Positions 5,816-9,625 of a stretch of DNA of 9,625 nt are shown here, piece after piece. The first letter of the stretch is position 1. The number at the start of each line of letters is the position of its first letter. The DNA comes from DATDAH01 sp036525535 (GTDB lineage: Bacteria > Actinomycetota > Acidimicrobiia > Acidimicrobiales > DATDAH01): positions 1-9,625 of the forward strand of contig DATDAH010000002.1 in assembly GCA_036525535.1 (NCBI GenBank). The letters are read 5' to 3'. The translations under genes and the position numbers were made by a program. Under the pieces are notes generated by a model. It worked only from the letters and a program-made list of their open reading frames with translations. It did no database searches and was not told the origin of the DNA.

Positions 5816-7248
5816 TGGCCGGCACCGGAACGGCCCACCTGCGCGACCCGTCCGAGACGATCCTGCGGGCCGAGGACCTGGTTGTGGAGTTCCCCGTCGG
5901 TCGTACCGGCCTCAAGGTCCACGCGGTCTCGGGGATCAGCCTCGACGTGAAGGAGGGCGAGACCCTCGGCCTCGTCGGCGAGTCCGGTTGCGGCAAGTCG
6001 ACGACCGGCCGTGCCCTCATGCAGTTCCCCAGTCCCACCGGTGGTCGCGTCACCTTCGAAGGTGAGGAGCTGACCGCCCTGCACGGGGAGGACCTGCGCC
6101 ACATCCGCACGCGGATGCAGATGATCTTCCAGGACCCGATCTCCTCGCTCAACCCGCGCCGCAAGGTCGGCGACATCGTGTCGGAGCCGTTGGCCATCTG
6201 GAGCGAGCCGGCCCGGCCAGAGCGCGGGCTGATGACCACGCTGGCCGCCAGCCTGTGCTTCGGGATGGCGGTGGTCTTCGCCGTCCTCGCCGTGGCCTAC
6301 GTCGTCCTCGCCGTCATCCTGCTCACCGGCGTGTGGGAGCGCTCCGCCACGCTGGGCCCGATCACCATCAAGAGTGCGGCCGTGGGCTTCTTCATCGGGT
6401 TCGCGTCAGCGGGCGGAGCGGTCGCGTTCCGGGCGGTCGGCTACGGCATCTGGCGCCGGGACCCCGAAGGCCGGACCGAAGGCATCACCGCGTTCGCCGC
6501 CTTCGCCATCCTCGGGTTGGTGGCCTGGTCGGTCATCGGCGTCTCCATCCTCGTGTTCCTCGTGCCGGTCACGCTCCTGGCCTTGAGCGTGGTCTTCCTC
6601 TACGGCCCTGGAGGCAGCCAGGACTTTCCGGGCGTCGGACCGGAGGGCCAGGACCTGGTCGACGAGGTGTTGACCAGCGTCGGCCTCGATCCGACCGTGG
6701 CCAGGGCGAAGCGACCCCATGAGTTCTCCGGGGGCCAGTGCCAGCGCATCTCCATCGCCCGCGCCCTGGTGCTGGACCCCAAGCTGATCATCTGTGACGA
6801 GCCGGTGTCGGCGCTGGACGTCTCGGTGCAGGCCCAGATCCTGAACCTGCTCGAGGACATGAAGGCCCGGTACGGCCTGACCCTCGTGTTCATCGCCCAC
6901 GACCTGGCCGTGGTCAAGAACGTCAGTGACCGGGTCGCGGTGATGTACCTCGGCAAGCTCTGCGAAGTCGCTCCCCCGGACCTCCTCTACGAGCGGCCCG
7001 CCCATCCCTACACCGACGCCCTCATCAAGGCCATCCCGGTGCCGGACCCCGAAGTCCGGCCCGACGGGGTCGCCGACAAGCTCCAGGGTGACCTGCCGTC
7101 CCCGGTGGCCCCGCCCAGCGGCTGCCATTTCCGGACCCGCTGCCCCAAGGCGCAGGACCGCTGTGCCGAGGAGGAGCCGATCATCCGAGCCGTCGGCGAC
7201 GGCCAGTTCGTCGCCTGCCACTTCCCGCTGGTCGACGTCCCCGACTGA
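5815..7248 (+). CDS. ABC transporter ATP-binding protein, OppF/DppF type, with a ~140-aa membrane-like insertion in the nucleotide-binding domain
   Basis: A 477-aa protein; E. coli OppF is about 334 aa. All catalytic motifs are intact and in one frame: Walker A GESGCGKST (55-63), Q-loop Q106 in IFQDPISSLNP, signature FSGGQCQR (304-311), Walker B LIICDEP with SALD (325-335), and switch His362. The C-terminal extension has HPYTDALIKAIPVPDP and cysteines 437, 443, 450 and 468, fitting the [4Fe-4S] motif. The oddity lies between SEPLAIW (123-129) and DLVDEVLTSVGL (280-291). Normal proteins have a loop of about 20 residues there; this one has about 160, mostly hydrophobic, with roughly four helices. 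The start ATG overlaps the preceding stop. The intact motifs suggest a working ATPase; that the insertion anchors it in the membrane is inference. Confidence 0.92.
   Translation: MAGTGTAHLRDPSETILRAEDLVVEFPVGRTGLKVHAVSGISLDVKEGETLGLVGESGCGKSTTGRALMQFPSPTGGRVTFEGEELTALHGEDLRHIRTRMQMIFQDPISSLNPRRKVGDIVSEPLAIWSEPARPERGLMTTLAASLCFGMAVVFAVLAVAYVVLAVILLTGVWERSATLGPITIKSAAVGFFIGFASAGGAVAFRAVGYGIWRRDPEGRTEGITAFAAFAILGLVAWSVIGVSILVFLVPVTLLALSVVFLYGPGGSQDFPGVGPEGQDLVDEVLTSVGLDPTVARAKRPHEFSGGQCQRISIARALVLDPKLIICDEPVSALDVSVQAQILNLLEDMKARYGLTLVFIAHDLAVVKNVSDRVAVMYLGKLCEVAPPDLLYERPAHPYTDALIKAIPVPDPEVRPDGVADKLQGDLPSPVAPPSGCHFRTRCPKAQDRCAEEEPIIRAVGDGQFVACHFPLVDVPD
6226..6645 (+). other. Predicted four-helix transmembrane module inserted in the OppF-type ATPase
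   Basis: This segment encodes residues about 138-277. Hydrophobic stretches are at about 143-171, 188-213, 224-246 and 248-263. A loop containing WERSATLGPITIKS separates the first two, and a charged loop RRDPEGRTEG (214-223) separates the second and third. With the ATPase core in the cytosol, four passes return the chain to the cytosol and place the Arg-rich loop inside, agreeing with the positive-inside rule. Base composition and codon style match the flanks. No clear target-site duplication, inverted ends or transposase remnant marks the boundaries, which are approximate. I recognise no known domain in it. Confidence 0.75.
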
Positions 7249-7275
7249 TCCCGGCCCCGGTGGGATCCGGGAATC
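7247..7275 (+). terminator. Weak hairpin after the transporter operon
   Basis: TCCCGG (7249-7254) pairs with CCGGGA (7267-7272) around a 12-nt loop, extendable by two pairs (GA 7247-7248 with TC 7274-7275) across a one-base bulge. It begins in the stop codon of the F ATPase and has no T-tract. It may lower read-through into the isomerase gene, but it is short and could be chance in such GC-rich DNA. Confidence 0.25.
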
Positions 7276-7294
7276 GGCGTGCGAGGATGGACCG

Positions 7295-7759
7295 ATGGCC
7301 CAAGCTCCCGCCCTCGAGATCGACAACGACAGCCACTACGAGGTGACGATCCACACCGCCAAGGGTGACATCGTCATGGACCTCGACCCGGCGCTCGCCC
7401 CGGTGACGGTCAACCACTTCGTGGTCAACGCCCGCAACGGCTTCTACGACGGCCTGACGTTCCATCGGGTCGTACCCGGCTTCGTGATCCAGGGCGGGGA
7501 TCCCTCCGGGAACGGCACGGGGGGTCCCGGCTACAAGTTCGCCGACGAGCCCGTCCAAGGCGAGTACCGCCTCGGCGCGGTGGCCATGGCCAACGCCGGT
7601 CCGGACACCAACGGCTCCCAGTTCTTCATCTGCATCGACGACTGCCGCAACAGCCTCGAGCCGCTCTACAACCTGTTCGGCTACGTGACCAGCGGTGTCG
7701 AGGTGGCCCAGGCCATCGCCGTGGGCGACACGATGACCTCGGTCACGGTTGCCGAGTAA
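7295..7759 (+). CDS. Cyclophilin-type peptidyl-prolyl cis-trans isomerase
   Basis: A 154-aa protein predicted to speed cis-trans isomerisation of X-Pro bonds during protein folding. No signal peptide is visible, so it is probably cytoplasmic. The core motif FHRVVPGFVIQGGD is present, with the Arg and Gln matching human cyclophilin A R55 and Q63, followed by MANAGPDTNGSQFFI, whose Phe matches F113. The loop that carries W121 and H126 in cyclophilin A is different here: it runs SLEPLYNLFG, so the Trp is lost and Tyr stands near the His position. Activity is likely retained, but cyclosporin binding should be weak. ATG 7295 has GAGGA (7283-7287) 7 nt upstream. It lies 46 nt after the transporter operon and its end overlaps the glycosylase gene. 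No functional tie to the importer is evident. Confidence 0.93.
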   Translation: MAQAPALEIDNDSHYEVTIHTAKGDIVMDLDPALAPVTVNHFVVNARNGFYDGLTFHRVVPGFVIQGGDPSGNGTGGPGYKFADEPVQGEYRLGAVAMANAGPDTNGSQFFICIDDCRNSLEPLYNLFGYVTSGVEVAQAIAVGDTMTSVTVAE

Positions 7760-8669
7760 GCCTCCTCCGCTCCGGCGGACCGTCAGCGTCCCGCCGGTCG
7801 ACCTGCGCCGGACGCTGCGCGCCATCCGCCGCAGTGCCCACGACCCCACCACCCGGCTGGCCGGCGACGGCTTCTGGCGGGCGACCCACACGGCCGAGGG
7901 CCCGGCCACCCTGCATCTCGCCACCGATCAGCCGGGACCGGTGACCGAGGTGGTGGCCGAGGCCTGGGGACCCGGGGCGGAGGCCGCCCTGGCTCGGGTG
8001 CCGGGCATGGTCGGGGCGGGCGACCGTCCCGAGGCCTTCGTGGCCCACCATTCCGCCGTGGCCGAGGTCGTGCGCCGCAGCCCGGGCCGGCGCCTGCCCG
8101 CCACGGGAACGCTGGTCGAGATCCTGGTCCCCACCGTCCTCGAGCAGAAGGTCACCGGCCTGGAGGCCTGGGAGGCCTACCGGGCCCTCTGCTGGAGGCA
8201 CGGCTCCGAGGCCCCGGGCCCGGCCCGCCTCCGCCTCCCCCCGACGCCCGAGCGGTTGGCGACGATGGGCTACGCCGACTTCCACCCGCTCGGCGTCGAA
8301 CGACGCCGGGCCGAGGTGATCCTGCGGGTCTGTCGCCGGGCGGACCGCTTCGAGGCCCTCGTCGGCCAGTCGCCTGTCGCCGCTCGCCGGGCGCTCGAAC
8401 AGGTTCCCGGGGTCGGTCCCTGGACCTCGTCGTCGTCCACCCTCCTGGCCTTCGGTGACCCCGACGCCGTGGTCCTCGGCGACTTCCACCTCCCCCACAT
8501 GGTCACCAACGCCCTCACCGGGCGCCGCCGGGGCTCCGACGCCGAGATGCTCGAGCTGCTGGCTCCCTACACGGGCCAGCGGGCCCGGGCCCAGGGGATC
8601 CTGGCGTCGCTCGGGGCGACGTCCCGGCGCGCCCCCCGCCTCGCCCCTCGGCGCTTCGCCCGCCAGTGA
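7749..8669 (+). CDS. HhH-GPD family DNA glycosylase, AlkA-like (DNA-3-methyladenine glycosylase type)
   Basis: A 306-aa protein predicted to excise damaged, probably alkylated, bases in base-excision repair. The N-terminal part (about 10-110) has the strand-rich pattern of this actinobacterial AlkA-like group. LEQKVTGLEAW (131-141) matches the conserved helix before the HhH fold. The helix-hairpin-helix is VPGVGPWTS (219-227), and the likely catalytic Asp is D245 in VVLGDFHLPH. No Lys follows the hairpin, so it should be a monofunctional glycosylase rather than a lyase. TTG 7749 is the only plausible start covering the full N-terminal domain; it lies inside the isomerase gene, overlapping its end by 11 nt, which suggests translational coupling. 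The Arg-rich C-terminal tail (about 293-306) looks disordered. Substrate specificity is not readable from sequence. Confidence 0.85.
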   Translation: MPSKPPPLRRTVSVPPVDLRRTLRAIRRSAHDPTTRLAGDGFWRATHTAEGPATLHLATDQPGPVTEVVAEAWGPGAEAALARVPGMVGAGDRPEAFVAHHSAVAEVVRRSPGRRLPATGTLVEILVPTVLEQKVTGLEAWEAYRALCWRHGSEAPGPARLRLPPTPERLATMGYADFHPLGVERRRAEVILRVCRRADRFEALVGQSPVAARRALEQVPGVGPWTSSSSTLLAFGDPDAVVLGDFHLPHMVTNALTGRRRGSDAEMLELLAPYTGQRARAQGILASLGATSRRAPRLAPRRFARQ

Positions 8670-8733
8670 TCCACAGGAAATACCCAGGCAACGCCTCTTC
8701 CTTCCCACAGGCCGTCGTCCGTACTCTCGGGCC
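8670..8733 (+). promoter_or_regulatory. Short intergenic region with CCACAGG direct repeats and a candidate leaderless promoter
   Basis: CCACAGG occurs at 8671-8677 and again at 8705-8711. The first copy is part of TGATCCACA (8667-8675), one base off the TTATCCACA DnaA box. TACTCT (8722-8727) fits TANNNT and ends 6 nt before the ATG at 8734, so transcription would begin at or next to the start codon. There is no Shine-Dalgarno sequence here, consistent with a leaderless mRNA. No good -35 hexamer is seen. Confidence 0.4.
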
Positions 8734-8949
8734 ATGCTCGGCTACGAGGTGGTGCTCAAGGACAAGACGGTGGAGCGGATCGTCGGCGCCGACGCCTATG
8801 CCCAGGAAGGGCCGATGACCACGTTCTTCGAGCGGGCACCGGGCCGTCAGGTCGTGGACTGCTGGAGCAACCGGGTGGCCAGCCTGCGCACGCAGGACAT
8901 CCTCATCATCCGCCGCGAACACGTCGCCTCCGCCCCGACGCCCACCTGA
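8734..8949 (+). CDS. Small hypothetical protein (71 aa)
   Basis: I cannot assign a function. The 71-aa product has no signal peptide or membrane segment. It begins MLGYEVVLKDKTVERIVGAD, then has an acidic/aromatic middle (YAQEGPMTTFFERAP), a single Cys in VDCWSNRVASL, and a basic strand-like end ILIIRREHV. Alternating hydrophobic residues suggest a small beta-rich fold. Coding is supported by the ordered, non-repetitive protein sequence, GC-rich third positions and a well-placed -10 box. The reading frame stays open far upstream to 8455, but only as an overlap with the glycosylase gene, so ATG 8734 is preferred. No ribosome binding site is visible. It converges with the minus-strand membrane protein, leaving 24 nt between the two stops. 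Confidence 0.7.
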   Translation: MLGYEVVLKDKTVERIVGADAYAQEGPMTTFFERAPGRQVVDCWSNRVASLRTQDILIIRREHVASAPTPT

Positions 8950-8973
8950 CCACCCGAGGAGCCAGTCGAGGGG

Positions 8974-9625
8974 CTACGGCACGTAGTTGCCGATCCAGGC
9001 GACAGCGCTGAGGGCGACCACACCGGCGGCCCCCAGGGCGAGGGCGGCCCGCTCCCACTCGGCTCGCTTGGTCACGGTGGCCAGGGCCAGGACGAGCGGG
9101 AAGGCGTTCAGGCCGTAGCGCTCCAACGAGTTGAAGCTCTCGGCGCTGAGGGCAACGACCACCAGAGGCACCGTGAAGACGGCGTAGCGCACGGGCCACT
9201 TCCGGATGACCACCACGGTGAGCACGACGAACAGGATCGCCATGGGCGGATGCACGGCGTCACCGAGGCGGTCGGCACTGACCATGTCCCCGGCGGCATC
9301 AACCAGGCGGGACAGGGGGTCGGTCACCGCACCGCGGTAGGGGCTCTGCTCGGTCAAGGGCGCGAAGAAGCCCGCGCCCGTCGCCGCGGTGTACGCGAGA
9401 TAGCAGCAGACGCCCACCGGCGCCCCGAGGACCGCGGCGGCGCGCCCGAGCCATTCGCGGCCGTGGACCTCACGCCAACCCCGGCTGACCTCCCAGAGGG
9501 CGGGCAGGGTCAGGAACAGGCCCAGCGGCCGGGACAAGCCGACGGCGACGCCGAGCGCGCCGGCCACCCACCACGCTTGGCGACGCAGGGCGAGGAAGGC
9601 GCCGATGAGGCCGACGAGCATCACC
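8974..9625 (-). CDS. Polytopic membrane protein, C-terminal part; PIG-V/GT-C mannosyltransferase-like
   Basis: The last 216 or so residues of a minus-strand gene whose beginning lies beyond the right edge of the window. Hydrophobic segments are at about 1-13, 18-45, 61-80, 128-142, 146-162, 172-187 and 192-212 of the visible part. The stretches LSRPLGLFLTLPALWE and SLERYGLNAFPLVLALA resemble conserved spots in bacterial PIG-V-like and other GT-C membrane glycosyltransferases, which use polyprenyl-phosphate sugars. The catalytic acidic loop expected near the N-terminus is not in the window, so enzymatic function is unconfirmed. The Met codon near 9619-9624 is probably internal, because such proteins are usually about 400 residues. 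It could instead be another polytopic membrane family. Confidence 0.7.
   Translation of the reverse strand, partial: VMLVGLIGAFLALRRQAWWVAGALGVAVGLSRPLGLFLTLPALWEVSRGWREVHGREWLGRAAAVLGAPVGVCCYLAYTAATGAGFFAPLTEQSPYRGAVTDPLSRLVDAAGDMVSADRLGDAVHPPMAILFVVLTVVVIRKWPVRYAVFTVPLVVVALSAESFNSLERYGLNAFPLVLALATVTKRAEWERAALALGAAGVVALSAVAWIGNYVP

Noticed and set aside
6205..6650. The extra segment in the F ATPase as a frameshift, intron, intein or insertion sequence
   Set aside because: The frame runs through without stops, motifs resume in the same frame, there are no splice-type or intein motifs and no transposase or terminal repeats. The hydrophobic pattern reads as real protein.
6255..6722. A separate overlapping gene in another frame within the F ATPase insertion
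   Set aside because: Its translation is Arg/Pro/Gly-rich shadow sequence; the real frame gives ordered hydrophobic helices.
1..9625. CRISPR array, tRNA genes or complete mobile elements
   Set aside because: No regularly spaced repeats of CRISPR length, no tRNA-like cloverleaf, and no transposase or integrase coding sequence were seen on either strand.

Overview
The window is GC-rich DNA with the codon habits of Actinomycetota: GTG and TTG starts, tightly packed genes, and G/C at most third positions. The gene mix and protein style suggest an uncultured or environmental high-GC actinobacterium, possibly Acidimicrobiia. That placement is inference; no rRNA or other clade marker is present.

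Layout: 1-300 is intergenic, with a GC-rich hairpin at the left edge, a short tandem CTCCGG-type repeat, a 7-bp inverted repeat and two DnaA-box-like 9-mers. At 301-960 lies a class I SAM-dependent O-methyltransferase. A 114-bp gap (961-1074) follows and holds a perfect 9-bp inverted repeat. Then comes a complete five-gene peptide/nickel-type (Opp/Dpp) ABC importer operon at 1075-7248: substrate-binding lipoprotein, permease B, permease C, ATPase D, ATPase F. The last four genes overlap or abut (one 20-nt overlap and two TGATG stop/start overlaps), so they are almost certainly cotranscribed and translationally coupled. Downstream are a cyclophilin-type peptidyl-prolyl isomerase (7295-7759), an AlkA/HhH-type DNA glycosylase overlapping its stop codon (7749-8669), a small 71-aa conserved-looking protein that may be translated from a leaderless mRNA (8734-8949), and, convergent on the minus strand, the C-terminal part of a polytopic membrane protein resembling PIG-V/GT-C mannosyltransferases (8974-9625, running off the window).

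The importer should capture peptides or similar solutes with the lipoprotein outside the membrane, pass them through the B/C permease dimer, and drive transport with the D/F ATPase pair. Both ATPases keep every nucleotide-binding motif plus the C-terminal four-cysteine motif associated with a [4Fe-4S] cluster in this family.

The standout feature is the F ATPase. Between its Q-loop and its ABC signature it carries about 140 extra in-frame residues, mostly hydrophobic, which read as about four transmembrane helices. An ABC importer ATPase of this family is normally a soluble peripheral subunit, so a membrane-spanning module inside its helical subdomain is unusual and is the best candidate here for something undescribed.
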